Source: Candidatus Fimivivens faecavium
Lineage (GTDB): Bacteria > Bacillota > Clostridia > Oscillospirales > Ruminococcaceae
Length of the DNA stretch: 64,000 nucleotides
Reading direction: 5' to 3'
Assembly: GCA_018716105.1 (NCBI GenBank)
Contig: DVKH01000034.1
Coordinates: 52,090 to 116,089, forward strand
How positions within the stretch are numbered: position 1 is the stretch's first letter; each line of letters begins with the position of its first letter. Positions 36,228 through 46,929 of this stretch are shown here, piece by piece. Under the pieces are notes generated by a model that saw only the letters and a program-made list of their open reading frames with translations, had not been told where the DNA came from and did not search any database. The translations under genes were made by a program, and so were the position numbers.

Positions 36228-37502
36228 ATGCTTGATATCAAACTGATCCGGCAGGATCCCCAAAAGGTGAAGGACGGCGTGCGCCGCCGCGGAAAGGACC
36301 TCGACGCGGCGGTGGACGAGATCCTTTCGATCGACAAGGAGCGGCGGGAGCTGAGCTCTATGGCCGACGGCCTCAAGGCCGAGCAGAACAAGGCGAGCAA
36401 GGAAATTCCGGCGCTCAAAAAAGCGGGGCAGGACGTCTCGGCCGTCATGGCGAAGATGAAGGAGTATTCCGACAAGGTCAAGGAATGCGACGGGAAGATC
36501 GCCGCGCTCGAGGCGAGACAGCGGGAGATCCTTCTCTCGATTCCAAACATCCCGAACGAAAGCGTCCCGACCGGCAAGGACGACACCGAGAACAAGGAGA
36601 TCCGCCGCTGGAAGGAGCCGCCCAGCTTCCCGTATGAGCCCAGGGCCCACTGGGACATCGGCGCGGCGCTCGGCATCCTCGACCCCGAGACGGCGGCGAA
36701 GGTCACCGGCGCCAGGTTCCACTTCTACAAGGGGCTCGGCGCGCGGCTTGAGCGCGCGGTGATCAACTATTTCCTCAACACCCACGCCGCGAACGGCTAT
36801 ACCGAGGTGTTTCCGCCGTTTATCGCCAACCGCGCCTCGATGACCGCGACCGGGCAGCTCCCGAAGTTTGCGGAGGATATGTTCAAGCTCGAGGGCCTCG
36901 ACTACTTCCTGATCCCGACCGCCGAGGTGCCGGTGACCAACATGCACCGGGACGAAATCCTCGACGCTTCTCAGCTTCCGATCAAGTACTGCGCTTATTC
37001 GGCGTGCTTCCGGGCTGAGGCGGGGAGCGCCGGACGCGACACGCGCGGCCTCATCCGCCAGCACCAGTTCAACAAGGTGGAGCTGGTCAAGTTCGTCGAT
37101 CCCGAGACGAGCTATCAGGAACTCGAGGACCTGACCCATGACGCGGAGCGGGTTTTGCAGGGGCTGGGCCTTCCGTACCGGGTGGTCTGCCTGTCGTCCG
37201 GGGATCTCGGCTTCTCGAGCGCGAAGACCTATGACATCGAGGTCTGGATGCCCTCGTACGGGAGATACGTCGAGATCTCGAGCTGCTCGAACTTCGAGGA
37301 CTATCAGGCCCGGCGCGGCCAGATCCGTTTCCGCCGGGAGAAGGGCGAAAAGCCGCTTCTGGTCCACACCCTCAACGGCTCGGGCGTGGCGGTCGGCCGG
37401 ACGGTGGCGGCCATCCTCGAAAACTATCAAAATGACGACGGCAGCGTCACCATCCCGGAGGCGCTTCGGCCGTTTATGGGAGTCGATCGCATTGGAAAAT
37501 AA
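36228..37502 (+). CDS. serS: Seryl-tRNA synthetase
   Basis: A class II synthetase of 424 aa. The N-terminal coiled-coil arm (about residues 25-105) is followed by motif 2 ([16 protein letters not shown]) and motif 3 ([17 protein letters not shown]). AAGGGAAGG precedes ATG 36228. Its last codons overlap the thioesterase gene. No T-box was found in the 120-nt upstream gap. Confidence 0.97.
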   Translation: MLDIKLIRQDPQKVKDGVRRRGKDLDAAVDEILSIDKERRELSSMADGLKAEQNKASKEIPALKKAGQDVSAVMAKMKEYSDKVKECDGKIAALEARQREILLSIPNIPNESVPTGKDDTENKEIRRWKEPPSFPYEPRAHWDIGAALGILDPETAAKVTGARFHFYKGLGARLERAVINYFLNTHAANGYTEVFPPFIANRASMTATGQLPKFAEDMFKLEGLDYFLIPTAEVPVTNMHRDEILDASQLPIKYCAYSACFRAEAGSAGRDTRGLIRQHQFNKVELVKFVDPETSYQELEDLTHDAERVLQGLGLPYRVVCLSSGDLGFSSAKTYDIEVWMPSYGRYVEISSCSNFEDYQARRGQIRFRREKGEKPLLVHTLNGSGVAVGRTVAAILENYQNDDGSVTIPEALRPFMGVDRIGK

Positions 37503-38229
37503 AGCTTCCCGGTATCCATTCTCCAAAACGTCGGCCGTCCCGTTTTACGACTGTGATATGAGGGGGCGGCTGAAAGTTTCAGCCGCCCTTCGGTACATCC
37601 AGCAGGCCGCGACCGATCAACTCGACGGGATGGGGCTGACCCATCCGGCGCTCAAGAGCGAAGGGGTCGTCTTCGTGCTCGCGGCGCTTGCGCTGGTTGT
37701 GCGGCGGATGCCGCGCGCGGGGGAAACGCTTCTGATCTCAACCTGCCCGGTCGCGACGGCCGGGGCGCAGATGCTCCGCGAAACGGCGGTGGAGGAAGCG
37801 GAAAGCGGAGAGGCCCTTCTCGAATGCCAAACCGCCTGGGCCATCATCGACCCGGAGAGCGGGAGGCTGCTGCGGCCTTCGGCGTTCCGGCACGAGCTGC
37901 CGCGGCTCGAGGGCTGGAGCCCGACGGTCAATCCCGCGAAGATCCGCATCCCGGACGGGGTGGATCCGGCGGGGGAGCGCGCGGTCCGCTTCTCCGACCT
38001 CGACCTCAACGACCACATGAACAACACAGTCTATGCGGATATCCTGACCGACTGCTTCCCGGAACAGATGCGGGAGCGGGAGATCGGCACCCTGCTCCTG
38101 CGCTATCGGAGCCAGGCGCGGCTCGGCGAGGTGATGGCCCTTTCGACCGGCCGGAAAGACGGGGTCTTCTGGGCCTCGGCGGCGATCGAGGGCCGGCGGT
38201 GTTTTGAAGGCTCGGTCACGTTCCGATGA
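37492..38229 (+). CDS. Acyl-ACP thioesterase
   Basis: It hydrolyses acyl-ACP to free fatty acid. The 245-aa product has two hot-dog domains. The N-terminal one has [20 protein letters not shown] and the C-terminal one [19 protein letters not shown] with the catalytic Asn/His region. The TTG start at 37492 overlaps the serS end and retains the conserved VPFYDCDM segment; GGGAG lies upstream. Coupled to serS. Confidence 0.88.
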   Translation: MENKASRYPFSKTSAVPFYDCDMRGRLKVSAALRYIQQAATDQLDGMGLTHPALKSEGVVFVLAALALVVRRMPRAGETLLISTCPVATAGAQMLRETAVEEAESGEALLECQTAWAIIDPESGRLLRPSAFRHELPRLEGWSPTVNPAKIRIPDGVDPAGERAVRFSDLDLNDHMNNTVYADILTDCFPEQMREREIGTLLLRYRSQARLGEVMALSTGRKDGVFWASAAIEGRRCFEGSVTFR

Positions 38230-38294
38230 CGGCGCCGCCGCTTTACCAGTTGGCGAATTGAATTCGGATGCGGTTTTGGGAAAGGGGGATAAAA

Positions 38295-38945
38295 TTGAAA
38301 AAAGCGGCCAAAGGCGTTTCGGCCATTTTGGCGGCGTCCCTGGTCCTGCTGCTTGCGGCGTGCGGCGGCGGGACCGAAGCCAAAAGCGGCGAGAAGTCCC
38401 TGTATGAGCGCGGACTGGAGGTGGTTTCGCTGATGGCGGAGATGGCGGGAAGCGACGCCTATCTCTCGGCCTATTCGGACAACGGGGAGATCAGGGAGAT
38501 CCTTTCCGGCGCCGGCGCGGGGGATTTTTCGTCCCCGGAGGCGGTTTATCGGGTGAAGATCCCCGCCGTCGCGCTGTGGGGCATCGCCCAAATGCCGGCG
38601 GGCGGCGAATTGCCGGAGCCTCTTCGGGAGGAAATCGAATCGAAAATATTGACGGCGTTTGTCAGCCGGATCAACGCAATGGGCGGGACGGCGGCGCTTG
38701 CGGCTGCGAGCATCTGTACCGCCGGAACGCTTTTTGTGGACGAAGAGCTGACCGAAAACACCCTCTATTTATATGTATTTGAAAACGCCGTGCCGGCTGC
38801 CGTCGTGTTCCTCCCGGGGGAGGATGGGGCCGTGTCCGCAACCGGGATGCTGATCCTCTGCGACGGCTTTGACGTGGACGTGCTAGAGGGATCCGGGCAG
38901 TTGTTTGGACAAACCGGGATTGAACTCGAGCAAATCGACGGTTAG
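38295..38945 (+). CDS. Putative lipoprotein, unknown
   Basis: A 216-aa predicted lipoprotein. A basic N-terminus and hydrophobic stretch end in the lipobox LLAAC at about residue 25, followed by GGGTEAKSGEK. The mature part has no recognised domain. The start is TTG 38295 after AAAGGGGG. It contains CTAG only at its end and has no obvious partner; it is followed by the guaB promoter. Confidence 0.75.
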   Translation: MKKAAKGVSAILAASLVLLLAACGGGTEAKSGEKSLYERGLEVVSLMAEMAGSDAYLSAYSDNGEIREILSGAGAGDFSSPEAVYRVKIPAVALWGIAQMPAGGELPEPLREEIESKILTAFVSRINAMGGTAALAAASICTAGTLFVDEELTENTLYLYVFENAVPAAVVFLPGEDGAVSATGMLILCDGFDVDVLEGSGQLFGQTGIELEQIDG

Positions 38946-38978
38946 AACAGGGGAAAAACCGGCGGCCGGCTTTTATCC

Positions 38979-40540
<1,562 letters not shown>

Positions 40541-40823
40541 GCCGCACGGCATCGGCGCAGGGGCGGGACGCGAGGGCGAACGGCGCCCAAGGCGCTGTAT
40601 TTTTCGCATGGGGCGCGCGATCTGTTTGTGGAAAGGCAGGAGATCGCGCGCCTGTTTCATTTCCTGGGAAATGCCGGGGGAGATTCAAACAGATTTGGTG
40701 AGGACGGCGCTTTCTTCGGACGGCGCCTATGTTCGCCGGATTTTACGGCGGGGCGGGCGCAACCTGACAGGAGTATGCGGCGCGGCGCCCGCCCGGCGGG
40801 CTGGATGAAAGGAAGCGGGAACG
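40541..40823. other. guaB-peptidase gap
   Basis: No gene is supported. It contains a near-match to the Noc box (40659-40672) and GC-rich sequence with no clear terminator. Confidence 0.5.
40659..40672. promoter_or_regulatory. Possible Noc-binding site, one mismatch
   Basis: ATTTCCTGGGAAAT differs from the Noc consensus ATTTCCCGGGAAAT at one central position. It lies in the gap after guaB. Confidence 0.45.
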
Positions 40824-42008
40824 ATGGATTTTTTAAAACAGGCAAGGGCAATGGAGCCGGAACTCGTGCGCAACCGGCGGTATCTCCACCAGCACGCGGA
40901 AGTGCGGATGGAACTTCCAAACACGGTGAAGTTCGTGATGGAGCGGCTGGCCGGGATGGGCTATGAGCCGAAGGCGCTCGGCGGCGGCGTGACCGCGGCC
41001 GTGGGGAAGGGCGGGCCCGTTCTGCTCCTCCGGGCGGACATGGATGCGCTCCCGATGACGGAGGATTCGGGATTGGAGTACGCTGCGGGGAATGGGGCGT
41101 GCCATTCCTGCGGGCATGACCACCACACGGCGATGCTGCTCGGCGCGGCAAAGCTCCTGAAGGGATATGAAAAAGACCTCAAAGGGACGGTCAAATTTAT
41201 GTTCCAGCCCGGCGAAGAGGTGTTCCACGGGGCCGAGGCGATGATCAGCGCGGGCATCCTCGAAAACCCGGCGGTGGATGCGGCGTTCGGGGTGCATGTG
41301 CTCACGGGCCGAAAGACCGGCATGGTGTTTTATAACGACCAGGGCGCCCAGATGGCCTCCTGCGACGGGTTTCGAGTCAAAATCCAGGGGAGATCCGCTC
41401 ACGGCGCGATGCCGAACGAGGGGGTCGACCCGATCAACATCGGCGCGCACCTCTATTTCGCGTTCCAGGAGCTGATCTCGCGCGAGGTGCGGCAGTCCGA
41501 AAGCTGTGTGATGACCGTCGGGAGGATCGAGGCGGGGACGGCCGCGAACATCATCCCAGACAGCCTTGTGATGGAGGGGACCATCCGCACCATGTCGAAG
41601 GAGACGCGCAGCTTCCTTCTGCGGCGCATGCGGGAGGTGGCGAAGGCGATTGCCGAGGCGTTCCGCGGGTCGGCCCGGTTCGAGATGCTTTCCGAAGTGC
41701 CGCCGCTGGTCTGCGACCCGGAGTTGACGCGGGAGATGATAGGATACGGGGCGGAGCTGGGCTATCCGGGCTATCTGCCGGCCGGCGGCGCCCAAGTCAA
41801 TTCCTCAGAGGACTTCGCAATGATTGCGGAACGGGTGCCGAGCTGCTTTTTGTTCCTCTCGGCGGCGGGGCCCGGCAGCACCGCCGGCGTGCCGATGCAC
41901 AATCCCAAGGTCCGGATCGGGGAGGAAGTGCTGCCGTTCGGGGCGGCGCTGCTCGCGCAGGGCGCTGCAAGATGGCTTGAAAAGCGCGCGGGAAACGGAT
42001 TGGCTTAA
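40824..42008 (+). CDS. M20-family amidohydrolase (N-acyl-amino acid/hippurate hydrolase-like)
   Basis: A 394-aa zinc peptidase of the amidohydrolase/IAP subgroup. It shows RNRRYLHQHAEVRMEL, LRADMDALPM and the metal-binding CGHDHHTAM. A dimerisation lid domain follows (GRSAHGAMPNEGVDP). It removes acyl groups from amino acids or peptides; the substrate cannot be told from sequence. It is monocistronic, with a strong terminator after it. Confidence 0.92.
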   Translation: MDFLKQARAMEPELVRNRRYLHQHAEVRMELPNTVKFVMERLAGMGYEPKALGGGVTAAVGKGGPVLLLRADMDALPMTEDSGLEYAAGNGACHSCGHDHHTAMLLGAAKLLKGYEKDLKGTVKFMFQPGEEVFHGAEAMISAGILENPAVDAAFGVHVLTGRKTGMVFYNDQGAQMASCDGFRVKIQGRSAHGAMPNEGVDPINIGAHLYFAFQELISREVRQSESCVMTVGRIEAGTAANIIPDSLVMEGTIRTMSKETRSFLLRRMREVAKAIAEAFRGSARFEMLSEVPPLVCDPELTREMIGYGAELGYPGYLPAGGAQVNSSEDFAMIAERVPSCFLFLSAAGPGSTAGVPMHNPKVRIGEEVLPFGAALLAQGAARWLEKRAGNGLA

Positions 42009-42023
42009 AATGAAAGAACGGGA

Positions 42024-42056
42024 AAAGCGGGCGGCAGTGCCGCCCGCTTTGTTTTC
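42024..42056 (+). terminator. Terminator of the M20 amidohydrolase gene
   Basis: AAAGCGGGCGGC (42024-42035) pairs with GCCGCCCGCTTT (42039-42050), then GTTTT. Confidence 0.88.
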
Positions 42057-42088
42057 GGGAACCCGGGGCTTTAGGGGAGTATCCGGGG

Positions 42089-42370
42089 TCAGGTTTCGGT
42101 GTCTGAAAGCGAATGGATTTCAATGATCATGCGCGCGCCGAGGCGGAAACCGTCGACAAAGCTCTGTTCCAGTTCATCGGGGAGAAGGGCGAGATGCTCG
42201 TCAATCAGGGAGACGAACTCGCCTTTTAAATCGTCGGGGAGCTTATTTAAAAAAGATGAGTAGGAGTGAAACGCCTTGTCCCGATCGATTTCAAACTGCT
42301 CCAAGACGGGTTTCCATTTTGCGTGTGGGCAGAGTTCTCCGCGGTAAAATTGGCTGATCATGCTTTTCAT
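42089..42370 (-). CDS. Small DUF6809-like protein
   Basis: A 93-aa acidic, helical protein. MISQFYRGELCPHAKWKP at the start and SFVDGFRLGARMIIEI at the end recall DUF6809-type proteins common in Clostridia; the family name is tentative. A second, diverged protein with the same type of ending (YLEIGLRAGARLLYQLL) is at 53526. It is divergent from an Xre gene across two operator-like palindromes. Function unknown. Confidence 0.65.
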   Translation of the reverse strand: MKSMISQFYRGELCPHAKWKPVLEQFEIDRDKAFHSYSSFLNKLPDDLKGEFVSLIDEHLALLPDELEQSFVDGFRLGARMIIEIHSLSDTET

Positions 42371-42411
42371 TTCAACATCCTCTTCATGTATATTAGGGAT
42401 TATAAAATTAC

Positions 42412-42459
42412 AATACTATAGTATTTTTATAATGTCAATCTTTTTAATACACTGGTATT
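42412..42459. promoter_or_regulatory. Paired operator palindromes AATACnnnnGTATT
   Basis: AATACTATAGTATT (42412-42425) and AATACACTGGTATT (42446-42459) share the same arms, with centres 34 bp apart. A further GTATT half-site lies next to the Xre ribosome site. They occupy the divergent promoter and are a likely Xre binding region. Confidence 0.65.
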
Positions 42460-42484
42460 GTAATATTTGTGTAGAGGTATTGAA

Positions 42485-42787
42485 ATGTTAAGTGAACGCA
42501 TTCGCAGTTTGCGCAACAACCGGGGGATCAGCCAGGTGGAATTGGCAGAGGCCCTGCATGTTACAAAGCAAAGCGTTTCCAACTGGGAGAATAACAACAT
42601 ACAGCCTTCCATCGAGGTGCTGGTCAAGATCGCGCGCTATTTTTCTGTCCGTGCAGATTATCTTCTGGGATTTGACGACCGGGACTACATTGAGATTACC
42701 GGCCTCTCCGAAAAGGAACTGGACCATATCAGACTGATTATCGAAGATATCCGAAAGAAAAAGGAAACGGAAAGCCCCGATTTTTGA
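42485..42787 (+). CDS. Xre-family transcriptional regulator
   Basis: A 100-aa regulator with an N-terminal HTH (ISQVELAEALHVTKQSVSNWEN), then SIEVLVKIARYFSVRADYLLGFD and a short acidic C-terminal helix. ATG 42485 follows GAGGT. It is divergent from the DUF6809-like gene, over operator palindromes, so autorepression is likely. It ends in a terminator at about 42796-42832. Confidence 0.9.
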   Translation: MLSERIRSLRNNRGISQVELAEALHVTKQSVSNWENNNIQPSIEVLVKIARYFSVRADYLLGFDDRDYIEITGLSEKELDHIRLIIEDIRKKKETESPDF

Positions 42788-42795
42788 ATCAGGAA

Positions 42796-42836
42796 ACCCC
42801 CGTGCGGCTTTGAAAAGCCTTGCGGGGGTGATTTTG
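42796..42836 (+). terminator. Terminator of the Xre gene
   Basis: ACCCCCG and CGGGGGT close an inner GGCTTT/AAAGCC hairpin, followed by GATTTTG. Confidence 0.8.
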
Positions 42837-42995
42837 ATTCCGGCCTTAAGCGGGTTAAGCGGGCGTTCTGCCCGCCGGTTTGCAGACGCCTTTGCGTTGG
42901 GGAGGCTCCGCGGCGGAGCGTCTTACCGTAGGGGCCGGGGAAGGGCCATCCGTTTTTCCGGGGGTGAAGCCCCGGCGCTTGGCCGGGCGCGGCGA

Positions 42996-43646
42996 TTACT
43001 CGCCGGTTTTTGGGGCGGGGTATTTGGTCTCGATAAAGCGGTAGACGCGGTTTAAGTAGCTGTCAGCGATGTAAAGCGCGGCGGCGGGGTTATGTGCGAG
43101 CGCGCGGTCCTTGACGGCGAGGACGGTTGCCGGCGCCGCGCTATGGCGCATGAACAGCGTGTCGTGCCCGACGCAGAGGCCGAGGATGACGTTGAGTTCG
43201 GTTCCCGCCTCGGCGAGGCGCATCGCCTGGCCGATCGGATTGCACATCGGCTCGAACTCGCGCTGGGGGCGGACCTGCTGTTCGCGGGAGACGCCCAGGC
43301 AGGCTTTGGAATGGCTTCCGTTTTTACAGATGACCGATTCGACCGCAAAACCGTTTTTCCGCAGGATTTTCGCGAAGATATCCGCCTCCGCCTGAAAGCC
43401 GGAGCAGAAGGCGAGGCCGATTTTGTGGTAGCCGCATTTGTGGGCGAAATCCATGATTTCCTCGACCCGGGTGTTCCTCCCATACCCCTCGCTTTCGACG
43501 AGGGCTGCGTTATGGGCGATGGTGTATTCCTCGCCGGTGTAGAGCTGGCCGGGGCGCTCCTCCTGAAGGCAGGGGCAGTTTTTCGGAAGGTTTTCGAGCG
43601 CGTGGGTGATGCACCCATGCACATGGCAGGCGTCGCAGGCAGGCAT
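42996..43646 (-). CDS. DUF1847 family cysteine-rich protein
   Basis: A 216-aa protein with an N-terminal cysteine cluster (CDACHVHGC, then CPC) and further conserved cysteines (AFCSGF, CKNG, CNP). This is the pattern of DUF1847 metal-binding proteins of anaerobes. FAHKCGYHKIGLAFC and LGLCVGHDTLFM are typical. ATG 43646 has AAAGGAG upstream; the longer frame upstream is a shadow of the next gene. Function unknown, perhaps redox-related. Confidence 0.82.
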   Translation of the reverse strand: MPACDACHVHGCITHALENLPKNCPCLQEERPGQLYTGEEYTIAHNAALVESEGYGRNTRVEEIMDFAHKCGYHKIGLAFCSGFQAEADIFAKILRKNGFAVESVICKNGSHSKACLGVSREQQVRPQREFEPMCNPIGQAMRLAEAGTELNVILGLCVGHDTLFMRHSAAPATVLAVKDRALAHNPAAALYIADSYLNRVYRFIETKYPAPKTGE

Positions 43647-43714
43647 AATCCGTTCTCCTTTCGGCCGCAGCGCGGCGATGGTGCTTAAAATCAGCGGGAC
43701 GTTCCGCCCCGCGG

Positions 43715-44185
43715 TCAGACGCCGGTGAAAAGGCCGAAGACGCCGTAGCTCGCGATCCCCATGATTATGCCGCTCGCGAGAACGCCGAGCGCGATCGGAA
43801 GGAACGCTTTTTTCAGGCGCATCTGCAGCAGGGTCGCGATCAGGCAGCCTGTCCAAGCGCCGGTTCCCGGCGCGGGAATTGCGACAAACAGGAACAGGCC
43901 GATCGAAATCGCGCGGCCGGCGGATTCGACCTTCTGGATTTTGCGGTTGCCTATGTCGATGATTTTCTGAAACAGCCGCCCAATCTTCGGGAGGGTGGCG
44001 CACCACTGAAGCACATGCCGGGCGAACGGGATCAGGAACGGGATCGGGAAGATGTTTCCGAGGACTGAAACGGCATAGACGGCCCAGAACGGGAGTCCCC
44101 AGCCGATCCCGATCGGGACGGCCCCGCGCAGCTCGATGACCGGGACCATCGATAGCAGGAACAAAAAAAGGTATTGGGTGGGCAT
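43715..44185 (-). CDS. Small multidrug export family protein (COG2426)
   Basis: A 156-aa integral membrane protein with four to five helices. SMVPVIELRGAVPIGI and AIPAPGTGAWTGCLIA are hallmarks of the Sm_multidrug_ex family. Transport function is annotated for the family but weakly supported. Start ATG 44185 with GGAGG upstream. It is 18 nt after the flippase gene, so the two may be cotranscribed. Confidence 0.87.
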   Translation of the reverse strand: MPTQYLFLFLLSMVPVIELRGAVPIGIGWGLPFWAVYAVSVLGNIFPIPFLIPFARHVLQWCATLPKIGRLFQKIIDIGNRKIQKVESAGRAISIGLFLFVAIPAPGTGAWTGCLIATLLQMRLKKAFLPIALGVLASGIIMGIASYGVFGLFTGV

Positions 44186-44203
44186 AATTCCTCCGATTTT
44201 ACA

Positions 44204-45628
44204 TTATTCAGCCCGCGGCCCCGAAAGACGCGGGACAAGCTTGTGGAGAACGGCGAGGCCGAGCCGGAGAATGGTTTTATGGTTGATCGCAGCCATCACA
44301 AGGAACAGGCCGGCCTGGGCGGCAAACGCATATTTGAGATCGGAAAGCGCGGCCGCCGTCTGCAGCATAACGACAAAGAAATTGACCGCGATCGAGAGCA
44401 AGCCGAACTTCATCGTTACCAGACGCCGCACATCGAGAGCGCGGACAATAAAGGCGAGAAGATAGCTGACAAAGGTGGCGAACGCGGCGCCCATCGGCCC
44501 ATAGACCGGGATCAGGAAGCAGTTCATCGCGATGTTGGAAATGCCGCCGGCGGCGATGGCGAGGACGACGGTCGCGTTCTTCTTCGAGACCATATAAAAC
44601 GAACCGAGGAAGGTCACCAGCGACGAAAACACCTCCGCCAGGACGAGATAGGGCACATAGCGCCAGGATTCGGTGAACGCTTCTCCCATCAGAATAAAGT
44701 TTAACGGCCGGAGCAGCATCAGGATCCCCGAAGCGCCGAGAAACAGGAGCGAGGAATAGTGGCCGAAGATTTCGGTGTAAAAACGGGAGGTCCGCGCGCC
44801 CTGTCCATATTCGGTGACGGCGGAGATCTGCCACGCCTGATAGAAGATCGAGGAGACGAGGGTCAGCATCGCCGGGATCTTATAGGCGGCGGCGTAGATG
44901 CCGTTGGCGGCCTCGCCGCAGAACCAGGTGACGAGGTAGCGGTCCGAGACGTTTGTGATCCACCAGAACATGGTGGTTGGGATCAACGGGATGGAGTAGC
45001 GGACCATCTCCCGGAACAGATCCCTGTTCAACTGGCGGGGTTTGACATAGCGCGAAAGGCGCGCTATTGCGAACAGGAACAGAACCGACAGGATGTTGGA
45101 GAGGACGACCGAGAGGACGTAGCCCACCACCCCCGTCTTGAACACCACCAGCAGGAGGACGTTGAAAACAATGGTGGTGAAGGTCGCGAGAAAGCCGTCG
45201 AAGGTGTAAAGCCGCACCAGCCCGGCTGAGCGGACGAACTGGGCGGTGACCGCCTTGAGCGCGGCGAAGAGGACGTAAAGATAGATCAGGACGGTGTAGG
45301 CGCTGATCTTTTCGAACAGATAGAAAACCGGCGCAAAAAGGCAGAACACGACGAACCCGCAGAAGACGGTGACGAGCCCGACTGTGAAAACCTCGCTTTT
45401 TTTCACCGACCGGTCCATGCCGAAGCGGATGATCGCTTCGTTGATCGAAAGCATCATGAACGGCATGATAAGGTTCGAGGTGGAGGTGATCAGATCCGAG
45501 ATGCCGTAGTCGCCGGGGGTCAAAACGCGGGTGTAGAGCGGCGTCAGAAGGAAAACCATCAGCTTGGAGGCAAACGAACCGACCGCAAAGATCAGGGTGT
45601 TCCCTGCGAGCTTTTCATAGCGGTTGAT
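44204..45628 (-). CDS. Polysaccharide/lipid flippase (MOP superfamily), possible ATC start
   Basis: A 474-aa protein with about 12-14 membrane helices, of the oligosaccharide flippase / polysaccharide biosynthesis type. YEKLAGNTLIFAVGSFASKL opens the first helix, and LTPGDYGISDLITS is a family loop. It probably moves a lipid-linked cell-surface glycan across the membrane. The reading frame is open back to 45775 into the repeat unit. A strong AGGAGG site sits 9 nt before the codon ATC at 45626-45628, exactly where relatives place Met in MN(K/R)Y(E/K)KLAGNT, and no ATG, GTG or TTG fits. An ATC start or an ATG-to-ATC mutation is suggested. No glycosyltransferases adjoin it. Confidence 0.85.
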   Translation of the reverse strand: MNRYEKLAGNTLIFAVGSFASKLMVFLLTPLYTRVLTPGDYGISDLITSTSNLIMPFMMLSINEAIIRFGMDRSVKKSEVFTVGLVTVFCGFVVFCLFAPVFYLFEKISAYTVLIYLYVLFAALKAVTAQFVRSAGLVRLYTFDGFLATFTTIVFNVLLLVVFKTGVVGYVLSVVLSNILSVLFLFAIARLSRYVKPRQLNRDLFREMVRYSIPLIPTTMFWWITNVSDRYLVTWFCGEAANGIYAAAYKIPAMLTLVSSIFYQAWQISAVTEYGQGARTSRFYTEIFGHYSSLLFLGASGILMLLRPLNFILMGEAFTESWRYVPYLVLAEVFSSLVTFLGSFYMVSKKNATVVLAIAAGGISNIAMNCFLIPVYGPMGAAFATFVSYLLAFIVRALDVRRLVTMKFGLLSIAVNFFVVMLQTAAALSDLKYAFAAQAGLFLVMAAINHKTILRLGLAVLHKLVPRLSGPRAE

Positions 45629-45659
45629 GTCGGACCACCTCCTGAAGCGTTTGTCTATA

Positions 45660-45797
45660 TGAAAGCCGCGGCGGAAACCCGGCCGCAGCCGGGTGGATGT
45701 GGTGGACAAAGCGCAGCGCGCGGCGTCTGCCGCGCATGCCCCGCCGATGGCGGGGCGGATTGGGCAAGAGCACAATCACAGCGGTTATGACACCATA
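45660..45797 (-). repeat. Modular hairpin repeat, unit gamma, truncated (flippase locus)
   Basis: On the minus strand it starts TATGGTGTCATAACCGCTG and has the same hairpins as beta through the CCCGGC/GCCGGG stem, then breaks off at CCGCCGCGG. The flippase ribosome site lies 17 bp further on. It is the last and shortest unit of the array. Confidence 0.8.
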
Positions 45798-45963
45798 ACA
45801 GGAAACCGCAGAAGCGGTTTCGCCGCCGCGTCCGCGGCGGAAACCCGGCCGCAGCCGGGTGGGTGTGGCGGACAAAGCGCAGCGCGCGGCGTCTGCCGCG
45901 CATGCCCCGCCGATGGCGGGGCGGATTGGGCAAGAGCACAATCACTGCGGTTATGACACCATA
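45798..45963 (-). repeat. Modular hairpin repeat, unit beta (flippase locus)
   Basis: 166 bp. It begins TATGGTGTCATAACCGCAG, then an imperfect GATTG/CAATC stem, CCCCGCC/GGCGGGG, GCGCGGC/GCCGCGC, core GCTGCGCTTTGTCCACCA, CCCGGC/GCCGGG, CCGCCGCG/CGCGGCGG and AAACCGC/GCGGTTT. It is nearly identical to alpha. Confidence 0.87.
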
Positions 45964-46129
45964 ACAGGAAACCGCAGAAGCGGTTTCGCCGCCGCGTCCG
46001 CGGCGGAAACCCGGCCGCAGCCGGGCGGGTGTGGTGGACAAAGCGCAGCGCGCGGCGTCTGCCGCGTATGCCCCGCCGATGGCGGGGCGGATTGGGCAAG
46101 AGCACAATCACTGCGGTTATTATCCCATG
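45964..46129 (-). repeat. Modular hairpin repeat, unit alpha (flippase locus)
   Basis: 166 bp, first unit of the array on the minus strand, starting CATGGGATAATAACCGCAG. Only a few bases differ from beta. The -10-like element is GATAAT here and is degenerate (GTCAT) in the next two units. Confidence 0.87.
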
Positions 46130-46149
46130 TTTTCTGTCTAAATACAAGA

Positions 46150-46175
46150 CAAAACCCCGTTTTGACCGGGTTTTG
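46150..46175 (-). terminator. Terminator of the zinc-ribbon gene
   Basis: CAAAACCC and GGGTTTTG pair; the minus strand continues TCTTGTATTT. It separates the zinc-ribbon gene from the repeat array. Confidence 0.75.
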
Positions 46176-46192
46176 CGGGTGAATGGGCAGGT

Positions 46193-46621
46193 CTAGAAAA
46201 ACCGCCAGTAACCGATCGCCTCGCCCTTTGCCATCCGGCGGGCGCAGAAAAAGGCGTCCAAAGCGCTTGCAAGGCCCCCGATGACCAGCGCTGGGGAGAT
46301 CCGCGGGTTGACGGAGAGGACCGCGACATAGATCAGAAACAGGATGATGCCTTTTGCTTTCTGGCCGTTGAGCACCTGCGCCATTCCCCAGATGAAAAAC
46401 GACGAGGCAGACGCGAGGAGCGGGGCGAGGCGGAGTTTCGAGGGGGGGATCACCCCGCGCCCTGCGAGCGTCGCGCCGCACGCCGGGCAGGTTTTCGCGT
46501 CTTTGGGAGCGCGTTTTCCGCACGAGGCGCAGTAGTTTTTGCCCGCGCCTTTCGCGGCGCCGCATTTTGGGCAGGGGTTTTCATTGGGACCGATGGTGTT
46601 TCCGCAGTTGGGGCAGTACAT
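46193..46621 (-). CDS. Double zinc-ribbon membrane protein
   Basis: A 142-aa protein with two N-terminal zinc ribbons (CPNCGNT...CPKCG and CASCGK...CPACG, residues 3-50), then three hydrophobic helices. ATG 46621 is preceded by CAGGAGG. Such zinc-ribbon membrane proteins (TM2-like or DUF-type) are common in Clostridia; role unknown. Confidence 0.85.
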   Translation of the reverse strand: MYCPNCGNTIGPNENPCPKCGAAKGAGKNYCASCGKRAPKDAKTCPACGATLAGRGVIPPSKLRLAPLLASASSFFIWGMAQVLNGQKAKGIILFLIYVAVLSVNPRISPALVIGGLASALDAFFCARRMAKGEAIGYWRFF

Positions 46622-46784
46622 GGAAGGACCTCCTGTGAGACGGCCTTGAGGCCGCGTGCTTTTCTGAGCCGGCAGGCCGGTTGAATGGTAGTACTGTCCA
46701 TCATTGTAGCATCCCGCATGCAGGAGATGCAAAGGACAGTTTGTAAATTTACGCTTGATTTTTCTCCGCCTGGGGGAACAAAGA

Positions 46785-46813
46785 TAAGCGCGCGCCGAAA
46801 GGCGCGCGCTTAT
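46785..46813 (-). terminator. Terminator of the tRNA operon
   Basis: A 13-bp stem (46785-46797 with 46801-46813, loop GAA), followed on the minus strand by TTATCTTTGTT-type sequence. Confidence 0.88.
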
Positions 46814-46820
46814 ACAGAGA

Positions 46821-46892
46821 TGACCCGGACGGGAATCGAACCCGTGATACCGCCGTGAAAGGGCGGTGTCTTAACCGCTTGACCACCGGGCC
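46821..46892 (-). tRNA. tRNA-Glu (anticodon TTC)
   Basis: A 72-nt cloverleaf. The acceptor GGCCCGG pairs with CCGGGTC, the anticodon arm is CCGCC-CTTTCAC-GGCGG with anticodon TTC, and the T loop is GGTTCGATTCC. CCA is not encoded. It shares a transcript with tRNA-Met. Confidence 0.95.
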
Positions 46893-46929
46893 GCAGGGCA
46901 GAAAAGCCCTTTTGAGGGCTTTTCTGTTT

